Shown in pieces: positions 55,155-64,000 of a DNA stretch of 64,000 bases. The first letter of the stretch is position 1; each line of letters opens with the position of its first letter. Under the pieces are notes generated by a model. It was given only the letters and a program-made list of their open reading frames with translations. It had not been told where the DNA came from and did no database searches. The position numbers were made by a program, and so were the translations under genes. Source of the DNA: Apoda limacodes (lineage: Eukaryota > Arthropoda > Insecta > Lepidoptera > Limacodidae); assembly GCA_946406115.1 (NCBI GenBank), contig OX291550.1:30046722-30110721 (forward strand). Direction: 5' to 3'.

Positions 55155-55825
55155 AACGAGATGCGCGGGTAAAAGTAAGACAAAAAATCACAAAATGTAA
55201 AGAAACACCAGAAAATCGAGGGTGTTTGCCCCTTAAGTTTTTATTTTACCACTTCTAGATGAATCGTGTTAGTTACTCATCAATATAAACAACTAAAAGT
55301 CTCACCCCGCCCCTTCAACTTACCTTCCCCCTCTACCCGCTGAAGTGAAGACGCCTTATTTAAAATAAGTTAAATTAAACAATCATATAAAGGAAACAAA
55401 GAGCTCCCATTGAAAATCAGTATCATAGTAGGCTGCTAACATGATTCAGAGTGGGAAACCACTTTTTAAAGTGGTTTTTTAATAAGTTTTTCTGTAGCAA
55501 CCCATAAAGTAACAGCTGATCAAAAGTTGTGGTAATTTTATTTAATTGTTTTTTAGTAAATTGTACCTTTTTCAATATTATTTCACGCAACACATTACAA
55601 ATATTTAATAATACATTAAAATAGTGTTTTAAATGTACATTTATAAGTGCGAGATAAAATTATTTTTTTCAAGCGTTACTGAGTTCTATCCATTATAAAG
55701 TCCATTTTTTTAAAGTATATTTTCTATATTATATATTTGTGATTGTGAGTTTTACTATTATTTATTATTATTGAATTCGTAAAAGAACACAGTCTTAAGG
55801 TAAAGTAACCAATTAATAAGCAAAT
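55155..55825. other. AT-rich spacer; no supported gene
   Basis: No frame, array or RNA gene recognised. Confidence 0.4.
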
Positions 55826-55829
55826 CTCT

Positions 55830-56610
55830 TTCGTTACGTTGTCAAGCTATTCCTTGGTGAGTTTTAGTATTTATGACGCTCAACCAACCTTAAAATTCGT
55901 AAGGCAATTGCTCGCCAGAAAGAGTCCAAATTTCAACTGGCTTTGCAGGAACTTAAGATTTCCAAGGAAAAGTGTGATCAGCTATACATTGAAAGGGATG
56001 ATAACGAAAGAGAACTCTTAGAAATATTAAACAAAAATAGTAGCTTCCAATGAGTTGTCAGTGTGGTCAGTGGACCAATTTAAGAATCTTATAGAAACGT
56101 TTCACAGCTTTAGTGAGGAGTATGTGGTGGCCCTTAACAAGATGTCATATCTTGAAGAGGAACAACGGGTGGCCCATCAACAGATCTCACAACATGAAAA
56201 TTGCACACAGCATCAAACTTAAAATATTTTTGACGAATTATATAGTTAGGCCCCGACTCTTGTTTCTGCTGCAACTAGCACAATTAACTCTTCTAAATAA
56301 GTGAAGCTTGCTAACTGCAGTAGAAACCAGAATAAAAAAATACATCAAAATCAACAGATTTATAAAAAAAACTGAAAAAATATTCAAAAAGCATCAAGAA
56401 TATTTTAAAGAAATGTAAATTACTGCAAATGAGATCCATCGTGGCTCTTTAATTTTATTTAATAAACAGCTAAAATTTAAGGGCCGTAAAGATATTGTAA
56501 GAGTCACAGAGCTGCCCTGTATAGAAGTTGAGCATCTCATTGTTGTGAGTGTATACAAGCCGCCTTGTGCAATTTATGATAATTTTTTGAATTCAACAAA
56601 AATTGCAAAA
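55830..56610 (+). mobile_element. LINE remnant: coiled-coil ORF1 and start of endonuclease
   Basis: The frame at 55890-56051 reads KIRKAIARQKESKFQLALQE and LKISKEKCDQLYIERDDNER, a coiled coil of the kind found in LINE ORF1 proteins. It stops at TGA 56051. After AT-rich decayed sequence, 56480-56595 gives FKGRKDIVRVTELPCIEVEH and LIVVSVYKPPCAIYDNFLN, the strand with xVYKPP typical of CR1/Jockey-type AP endonucleases. The reverse transcriptase is absent. Confidence 0.65.
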
Positions 56611-56669
56611 ATTATAATTTTTTGTTAGTTTTACAAGATATAAAATTAACTTTTATATTGCGGTTTTTA

Positions 56670-56675
<6 letters not shown>

Positions 56676-56707
<32 letters not shown>
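56676..56707. repeat. (AT)n microsatellite
   Basis: About 16 uninterrupted AT dinucleotides. Confidence 0.95.
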
Positions 56708-56709
<2 letters not shown>

Positions 56710-57262
56710 ATGAGCTCCATAAAGAGAAATATTTTTAGAGCTATTAATTAATCATTTATGCTGTTTTCAATGGAAGCAGAATTTCAAAAAAAAATCATAA
56801 CTTTGTTCTACATCTTTCTGAAAGACATAGTACACATAAAATACTTAGTTTAGGAGATTGTATCTCCAAAAACCTCAATAAAGTTCGAAAACTTTGAAGA
56901 TTTTGCCCCCAATCAAGATAGCCCCCCATCAAGAAGATAGATAGATAGATAGTCTTCGAGGTCAAAAACTTAGATTCTACGTACGCTATTAACTTCGGAA
57001 TACTTTCGAGATCGAAATTGGATATCGACCGGATTATACCTAATTGTGTTTATTTTACAACCTGTTATTCACATAACTTTTCACTGAGAGAGGGTACAAA
57101 AGTGTGTAAAGAAGTTCGATCAAGTGTGAGTTGGTAGACATTTGGTTCTTACGCCGATAGTTTCGTAAATATTAATATTAGTTTTATCGATGTTAATTAA
57201 TAAATATTTGTATATCAAGTGGTAAAGAAAGAAATATTAATTTATAATTCAAAAAATAATAG

Positions 57263-57268
57263 TTTAAT
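57263..57268 (-). terminator. Candidate polyadenylation signal of the sucrase gene
   Basis: ATTAAA on the minus strand lies about 70 bases beyond the TAA at 57341-57339. It is a common variant signal in a plausible place, but AT-rich DNA makes chance matches likely. Confidence 0.3.
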
Positions 57269-57338
57269 AATAATGATAAATTCTTAAATTGCTAAAACAA
57301 TTTATGGAAAAATACTAAAATATAATTCAAATAGAAAT

Positions 57339-58762
57339 TTATATAGTAACACTTCTTTTTAAATTATAACCTTTAATACTAAGTGTCTGAGTACTTAAAT
57401 TAGTTACTCTCCAGCCCCCATTAGGATACACCCTGCTGCTAAATACCACTTCACCTTCTCCGCAGAACAGCTCGAAGGAGGTAGTATCAAGAAAGATCCG
57501 CCAGGAAGTAGAATCCACCAAAACCCATTCAACTTGTCTGATGTTACCACTTCTGTCAACTACAACTTTCCCTATTTCTGGGTCCCACTTCAGTCTTATC
57601 TTATCTCCGCCCTCCCGACCTTCAACCAACAATTCTATTCTTTCATTTAATTCTCCGTCAACAATGATCTCAGCTGCGCTGTTTAAGTCGACCGACTGGT
57701 TAGCTACAACATTACCAGTTACAACAATATCTTCGCGAAGGTTAATCATTGCATCTACGGGCTTCGATAAAATTCGGTTATCATCACTAAGTCTTAATTC
57801 CCTTACAATAGTCAAAGCGTTTACCCAACCGTCGACTTCTTCAGGGTGAGGTTCCTCCCACATACCGAACCATGCAAAGAGGTACCTTTTTCCACTGTTT
57901 TCCATAGTCTGTGTAGCGTAGAAGTCATGACCAAAGTCAATTTCTTGGAATTCCACTTCATGTGTAAAATCAAAAGTATCGTAATTGAAGTCACCGATGA
58001 TGTAGCCGGTTTGCTGGCGGTTTTTGAATCTGTCACCATTCGATTTCATTCCTTGGGGAGACATTAAGAGTACAAATTTACCATCTAGCTGGAAAAAATC
58101 TGGACATTCCCACATATAACTATCTCCATCAGATTCAGCTAAAACTGTCAAAAACTTCCAATCTTTCATATCCGTTGATCTGTACAAGAGGACTCTTCCT
58201 CTGTGGTCGGAAGTTGTGCTACCAATGATCACGTACCAATACTCATCATGCTTCCAAGCTTTTGGATCTCGAAAATTTGCTGCTCCATTAGGCGTATAAG
58301 ACAACACTGGGTTACCTTCGTCCTTGTTAAAGAATATTCCATCATCGCTAAAAGCTAAATATTGCATTTCATTGAAATATGGTTCTTTATCAGTAATTTT
58401 GCGACCTGTATACATCAGGATCATAGTGTCTCCATCAACAACTGCAGATCCCGAAAAGCACATTTCTTCTTCCGGAATCAACGCTGTGGGAAGTCGGTCC
58501 CAATGCACCAAGTCCGGACTCGAAAAGTGCCCCCAGTGCATGGGTCCCCATTCTGTTTTGTAAGGATAAAATTGGTAAAATATATGGTACTCTCCTTTAA
58601 AATAAGAGAAGCCATTGGGGTCGTTCATCCATCCTACCGGTGGTGCCACATGGTATTGCAGTCTGTACCTTGGATTGATTTCTAATTTCTTTTCATTTAT
58701 ATAAGTTTCTAATTCTTCTACAGCCTTTTCACTGTGTCGGTGCTGCGACTTTGTTTGGGTAA
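57339..58762 (-). CDS. Suc: Beta-fructofuranosidase (sucrase), GH32, bacterial-type
   Basis: It hydrolyses the fructosyl bond of sucrose and related beta-fructosides and is expected to be a secreted gut or silk-gland digestive enzyme. Lepidopteran GH32 sucrases are documented horizontal acquisitions from bacteria, and their fructosidase chemistry avoids the plant sugar-mimic alkaloids that block alpha-glucosidases. The chain is about 475 residues with no stop. The five-blade propeller signatures are complete, numbering from the TTG at 58775: GWMNDPNG (nucleophile Asp52), FRDPK (Asp170, transition-state stabiliser) and WECPD (acid/base Glu223), plus FSGSAV. A beta-sandwich follows, with INLREDIVV and the C-terminal FELFCGEGEVVFSSR. 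The 5' end is unresolved. TTTTGTAG at 58770-58763 is a good acceptor (phase 1). The frame also stays open upstream to a TAA at 58814-58812, through a hydrophobic NLLIYLLHFVV that looks like a signal peptide but has no ATG. Suc1 and Suc2 lineages cannot be told apart here. Confidence 0.95.
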
Positions 58763-58853
58763 CTACAAAATGCAATAAATATATTAATAAATTCTGTAAG
58801 GTCGAAATTATTTATTATAATAGTTCCGTCGAGCCGTGTGGGGTTCGACAGGT

Positions 58854-58863
58854 CTTTATATAG
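58854..58863 (-). promoter_or_regulatory. Candidate TATA box upstream of the sucrase
   Basis: CTATATAAAG on the minus strand is about 45-50 bases before the open frame that leads into the sucrase. If used, transcription would start near 58830 and leave a very short leader with no ATG before the signal-like segment. Tentative. Confidence 0.3.
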
Positions 58864-58869
58864 TGTTAA

Positions 58870-60590
58870 GCTTCGTACGACACATATATTAGATAAAAAT
58901 TAGATTTCCTGTTAAGTATTTTGTTTAAATTCTACTGTAGAACTTAGCAGAAAATTTTTTTTTTTTAAATCTTCATCGCAGGCTATATTGCTTGGAATGG
59001 TTTAAATTTAGAAGTTTATCAGAAGTTGCCCAGGGTAAAAAATGTTTAATTTTTAGCTCAGATTCCATGTTTGCAGTGTATGTAGGTGCGTGATACAAAA
59101 TGTAATTGTAGACGTAGTTTAGTAATTTAGAGACTTGAATCTTGAACTTTCTGATGAAACTTGGTGCTGCATCAGCTCGTTTAAACAATATCTTGTGATT
59201 TATGACTTATGGTAATTTTTTATTACAGAAAAAGTAGAAGAAAGAAGAGCTGTGTAGAATTATGCAACCAAGAGCAAAAAAGAAAATAATAACAATGCGC
59301 AACATCGTGTACCAATATATATATATTATATAAAAGACAAACGTAACTATAGACATAAATAAAGCATCACGGCAGGTCAGTGCCATCTTGTGATTTTCAA
59401 GAAAACATTTGAGTGTTGAAAACGATATTCAAAGCTAAGCAACGTTTAGCGACATACATACTTTTTGCTTTTGTTTGTGTTCGAAAATTACGTAAACATT
59501 GGTACGGTGCCCACGGTCCACGAGGCTAACTCGCAATTAACCTTTTTTTTCATTATTTATAATTAAGTACATAATTTTGGGTAAAACAACTAAATTTAGT
59601 CTGTATAATTTGGTAGTATGTAAAGAACTAAATGTAGCGATTAAATCCTCATTAAAGTCATCTAATTTCCTACAAACGAAACAACAAACCTCGACCCCAT
59701 AACCTCTTTTTTGAACGTCAAGTACTGGCTGTACTAAACTACTTCTAACCTTCTTCTCTAGCAGCACTAAACACTTTATTTATTATTTGTATCATTCATC
59801 AATGAAAAAGCAATATCAAAGCCTATAAGTTGACTACAAGTTTTGTTACCTTTTTCCATTACGTATTTAGTTGGCTATTTATAACTTTATTTGATCAAAC
59901 AAATTCCACTTTTCGTGCGTTCGCTCTCAAAATAATTAACACCACTGCGGCGATCTCTCTGCGACACTCGTGTGCGCGAACGAGTTAACAAACACACGAC
60001 TGCGCATAGCATCTGTTTGCATAACCATTTTTTTCATGTTGAGTTTTTTACAATACAATAAAAACGACACTGTGTGCCGTTAACCTCACTCATTATTCTC
60101 GGGTTGTTACTCCCTCTCCAATGACAGCACTATTAAGATTCTGCGATAGATACTAAGTACATCTACATACATCTGGTTTTGTACACTTATCAATTAAATA
60201 GAATGTCAATTGTTAGCATAGTTTAACAAATGTGGCAACGACACGACGGCTCCGTAGGTACACAGTCAATAACAACAGAAGATACTTCGACAATTAATAA
60301 TTATATATTTTAAATTATAGATTAATATGATCGTTTGATCGATAGTTATTGATAAGTATATTTTGATATAATAAAAATTGATAGTTACAATCATTTTTTT
60401 ATCAACACATCATTACAACTAAATAGCCCTTTCTATTACAATGAAACGCGTTTTATTTATTAAACTTTAAGAATTAAATGTTATGTTATGTAATTATGTT
60501 AAACTTTTACAACCATTTTCCCAAGAACTAAGAAAAACAAAGGATACACTTGTCTTTCAAGAGATATGTAAAGTTCACAATCCGCTCTAG
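58870..60590. other. Upstream region of the sucrase; no supported exon
   Basis: The minus frame 59767-59537 (LEKKVRSSLVQPVLDVQKRG, EVCCFVCRKLDDFNEDLI) is open and protein-like, but has no domain I know and no convincing splice link to the sucrase. It may be transposon-derived. Otherwise AT-rich, with an (AT)n patch near 59318-59335. Confidence 0.35.
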
Positions 60591-60596
60591 GCCTGC

Positions 60597-60797
60597 GTGT
60601 GGGCTATGGCTTTAATCCCCTCCGAAGACATAAGAGAAGCATTCGGAAAATGTATGAAAACTACATCAACCAGTTTACAGGGAAGCGGAACGGGGATGGC
60701 ACTGAAAAGTTATACAATTGGTGAAATTTTAACTAATAGCGAACTTTTGCCAAACGGCGACCAATCAGAACGCTGCTGTAGTACAATGAAACATTAA
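60597..60797 (+). other. Unassigned short frame, possibly transposon-derived
   Basis: The frame reads VWAMALIPSEDIREAFGKCM, then a Thr/Ser-rich stretch. The first part recalls the region after the catalytic core in some Mutator-like transposases of insects, but the match is too short to claim. No stop for 66 codons. Confidence 0.25.
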
Positions 60798-60799
60798 AT

Positions 60800-61245
60800 A
60801 TCTTATGGCGTTACTGATGTACAAAATCAATAAAACAGTAATTTAAACAAATAAAACCGACTTTATAATTGTAATTTTTTTTTAATAATTACTAAAAAGG
60901 GAAAAATAAACTTTTCATTGCTGCCTGTGCCAGGTTTAATATTTGTTATCAACGTTGTCACTTGATGTCGTTGAACACGCCACATGTGGGCTACAGCCCT
61001 AAGTAGATGTCAGCAAACGGGCACACGTCGTTACGTGCGGACGGCATATAGCAGTATGCGACGAAGGTAGGACAAATAAGATAGGTATTAGTTGAATTCA
61101 AGGATAATAATAATAATAACGAGAGAGTCACAAAAAAATAATTAAATAAAAATTACAATTTATGAGTTAAAAGTTTTTGAATCTGAATTCTAAATTGAGG
61201 TAAAGAGACATTCAAGAAGTCTATTTTTGTAAACATATCGTTAAA
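60800..61245. other. No recognisable feature
   Basis: AT-rich with oligo-A/T tracts. A GC-richer patch at 60955-61070 shows no frame. Confidence 0.4.
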
Positions 61246-62864
61246 TGTTTGACAAGATCTAATTAAAAATGCGTTCTGGAGGCTATTAGAGCAAATAAAA
61301 CTTATTTTCGACAGTTTAAACGTAGACTTTTAAAATTTATCCGGCCTAAAAGATATGTAGAATCTATCATAATTCTGTTAATTTTAAACAAATATATCTG
61401 GTCTCTCTTTATACGTTTAACTTTTTTTACGTGATGAAATACTTAATTCGTCATCATCATGTTATCCTGTTATGGCTGTTTAATATTAAGTAACTAAGTG
61501 TGTTATTAGTTTATTTTGTATCCTCTGGATACTTTGAATATAAATATTTTATAGAGTGTTCCAAACAAACAGAGGTGTACTCTTGAATAGATCTGATATA
61601 AGAATTGAACAGAAGCATAATGGACGATATCAAACGGAACTCTTTTCCTACCATTGAAATGAAACCGAGCATTCGATATGCTTTATTTGCAATATCATGT
61701 ATATGAACATCAACAAGCAGCTTACTATCCAACAATACACCCAGGTCTCTCACCACGGTTACCCTGATTATGTAACTACTATTTAATTTATATGTAAAAT
61801 TAATGGGATTATTTTATGCGTGAATATAATGACACTGATTTTTTTTACGTTTAGGTGAAATTGATATCTTACAAAAATCGCAAAGTTTATCTAGGTCATT
61901 CTGAAGATATTCACGTCTATTTCGTTTTTTTTTGGTCATCAGCATACATTTAAATAGAAGATTGCTTAATATTAAAAACAACATCGTTCACATATATATT
62001 GAAAAGCAGATGACTTAGTAGGGAACCCTGTAGTACAGCTGAAGTAGCTGGTACAAAAGAAAAATAGTAAGTAGCCTTTAACGGTTACAAACTGAGATCG
62101 ATCACGGAGGTAGGAGTCCAACCAACGGAGCTAGTCACCACGGATGCCTGCATACTGTAGGTTTTTTATCAAAATATTATGTGGTGTTTAGTCAAACACT
62201 TTTGGGTAATTACTATAAACCACGTCTATTTAAAAACCACTATCAATCGCATTAGTTATTACGTTTTGGTTTCGGTTAACTTTTTACTGATAAATCCATG
62301 CTGTTGTTCAGCAATTGTTAGTCTAATAACCGGAAAGATATTATCATAAATAATTCGTTCAAACATTTTAGGTATAGAACATATTTTCGAAATAGGACAA
62401 TAATCTGCAATATTGTGGTTATTACCACCTTAAAGATAGGTATGACGAATGTTTGCTTCCATACAACCGGCATTTCCCCTTGTTGTAAAGACTTGTTAAA
62501 CTGTATGTAAAACGGATGAGATAGGCTTCTATGACATTGTTGTAAGAAATAAGGTGAAATTCCATCAGGACCAGTTCCTTTGGTAACATTTATATTTTTG
62601 AGGTATTTATGCACAATATTTTAGGAAATAAAAATAGAGCTTAAGTTAAGTATTTGATTTACGTGTTTATGATCATATCCGATGAAATGATTGGAGTTTG
62701 TATCTCGTAATTTAAGTGTTTATTAAATAGTTCAGCTATATCTTTTCTATCACTAGTTTTGCTGTTACTTTATATTAATATCTCAAAAAAACCCCGATTT
62801 CGTCACTGACTCACTGATGATCATCAAAACTATACATAAGCAATAAAGTTATAAAATTTTTAAA

Positions 62865-62966
62865 GGGTTGGCAACACGCGAGTGCTCCCCCTGGTGGTGC
62901 AAGCGTCATAGGCTACGGTGACCGCTTACCATCAGGCGGACCGTAAGCTTGTTTGCCACCTTAGTA
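62865..62966 (+). mobile_element. 3'-terminal ~100 bases of family J LINE, nested
   Basis: GGGTTGGCAACACGCGAGTG, GGTGCAAGCGTCATAGGCTA and CGGTGACCGCTTACCATCAG through GTAAGCTTGTTTGCCACC match the 3' end of the copy at 47350-47455 in the same sense. It lies inside, and opposite to, the LINE spanning 61.2-63.7 kb. Confidence 0.85.
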
Positions 62967-62967
62967 T

Positions 62968-63180
62968 ATCATCCCCCACCCTTTAAATTAGGGGATGGAA
63001 GTTTGTATGGCTATTCCCCCTTTCAAACTTAATTTCATGCTAGACATGTAAAAATCATACAAGACTTCTTATTACAAATAAAAAAATAGCTGTTTCAGGT
63101 TTTAATAAAAATCATCTCTCAACCCCTTAAATTAGGGGATAAAAGTGTATATAGAGCTTTCGTCAAGTTTTCAGAACATT
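62968..63180 (+). repeat. Repeat with two CCCTTAAATTAGGGGAT blocks
   Basis: CCTTTAAATTAGGGGATGGA at ~62981 and CCCCTTAAATTAGGGGATAA at ~63124 are direct copies about 143 bases apart. A CCCGATTTCGTCACTGACTC stretch lies upstream at 62793. This is a common lepidopteran dispersed repeat of uncertain class, cut by the family J tail. Confidence 0.5.
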
Positions 63181-63724
63181 AACACATTATTATACTTATA
63201 CGAATAATATTTATACTTATGTATTTCGTTAAAAATTTAAATGTGGTGATAAGTATTTACATAATAAAACTATGGTGATAAAAAATCACAATTATGTAAG
63301 CCCCGATTGCTCTAAAATAAAAATCGTAATAAGCTGTATCAGAGGTCGGACTTAAAAATATGATGACATTGTAAACCGATGCCATGCGTCACATGGGTGT
63401 AAGGTGAAAATTTAATTTACTGTTCATTACTATTCCGTATTACAATAGTTCTTGTAGTAACGAAACGGCCAAGACACATATTTTGACTAAGGTGTAGAGT
63501 TTGTGCAGTTAGAGCTTGTAGAGTCAGGGCGTGTCGAGTAAGAAGTTTGGCTCTACATATCTCTGATTAATTTTTGACAGTACGGGCCATATGGTCTCGT
63601 CTTGGCAACATTTTACATGAAAATGTTTTTGGTGGGATAACCAAGTTTCCGATATGCATATGACATAATAATCTGAAGATAAGTAATTTCTATAAAAAAT
63701 GTCAGTTTTGCCCACGGCTTAGGT

Positions 63725-64000
63725 ATTCTGATAGTATATTATTGTTATAAAATCTGCGAAAAGGATATAAAATATTTTAAAGACAAATAATAAATATTCT
63801 TTTTGGAGAACACAAATTCCACGTATGTAAATAGCAAAAAGTATACACAAACATGCCACCAGAACCAAATATACCTTTTTTTTATCTTTATTTAATTATA
63901 AAATTCTCATGCATACGCAAACCCAGATTGACAACTAGTGTCAGTCAACAGCAATTTAATGTAAGAAGTGAAGTGGAGTGATAAGATTGTTTGTACGATT
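63725..64000. other. No recognisable feature
   Basis: AT-rich end of the window. Confidence 0.4.

Larger units (their letters stand above)
61250..63720 (-). mobile_element. Decayed LINE with endonuclease and reverse transcriptase remnants (third family)
   Basis: On the minus strand the parts run in order. The endonuclease start is at 63705-63630 (FYRNYLSSDYYVICISETWL). The reverse transcriptase entry is at 62614-62318 (YLKNINVTKGTGPDGISPYF, QGEMPVVWKQTFVIPIFK). LRWLDSYLRDRSQFVTVKG is near 62110. VQGSLLSHLLFNIYVNDV and MYADDQK, with a stop just before the latter, lie around 61930-62030. The post-palm segment is at 61756-61511 (VRDLGVLLDSKLLVDVHIHD, MLGFISMVGKEFR). Between endonuclease and reverse transcriptase lie foreign insertions at about 62790-63380. 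Inactive. Confidence 0.8.

Noticed and set aside
57541..58685. Several plus-strand frames of 70-107 codons opposite the sucrase
   Set aside because: Antisense shadows of the GH32 gene with no domain of their own.

Overview
This is nuclear DNA from a moth or butterfly (Lepidoptera). It is AT-rich and gene-poor, and most of what can be recognised is decayed transposable elements and short tandem repeats. Three things point to Lepidoptera: a bacterial-type GH32 beta-fructofuranosidase (sucrase), a known horizontally acquired gene of this order; gustatory-receptor exons; and families of Jockey, CR1 and RTE LINEs, Copia, BEL/Pao, Tc1 and short non-autonomous repeats with lepidopteran-type heads and tails. 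No prokaryotic operon, CRISPR array or rRNA gene is present.

Host-gene signal is sparse. (1) On the minus strand, exons at 14079-13920 and 3641-3451 join in phase. Together they give the last two membrane segments and the QF-type C-terminus of a gustatory receptor, split by a 10.3 kb intron full of repeats. (2) At 18309-17622 (minus) lies an AT-rich gustatory-receptor exon with about five membrane segments. It may be a separate receptor. (3) At 27669-27533 (minus) is an orphan exon with a good acceptor and donor. (4) At 58762-57339 (minus) is an intact GH32 catalytic chain with its start unresolved.

Layout: 1-3 kb, LINE remnants and a possible plus-strand exon. 3.4-4.2 kb, the receptor terminal exon and an unassigned ORF. 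6.1-8.2 kb, a LINE. 9-13.7 kb, a 107-bp repeat, two dispersed repeat families and a LINE. 13.9 kb, a receptor exon. 15.85-16.65 kb, sixteen exact 50-bp tandem units. 17.6-18.3 kb, a gustatory receptor. 18.7-25.2 kb, SINE-like and LINE copies, a 25-bp x 10 array and a Tc1 scrap. 27.5-28.9 kb, the orphan exon, a 51-bp x 4 array and an RTE scrap. 29.3-30.2 kb, a deleted LTR element. 30.5-34.7 kb, a decayed Copia element. 34.8-35.9 kb, a Tc1 transposase pseudogene. 38.4-39.3 kb, a degenerate 23-bp repeat. 41.1-42.5 kb, a BEL/Pao gag-protease remnant. 42.9-43.2 kb, a GC-rich repeat. 46.4-50.4 kb, two Jockey-like copies. 53-56.6 kb, repeats and LINE pieces. 57.3-58.8 kb, the sucrase. 61.2-63.7 kb, a LINE with another LINE tail nested in it.

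All assignments come from reading translations, splice signals and repeat periods by eye. No database search was possible.
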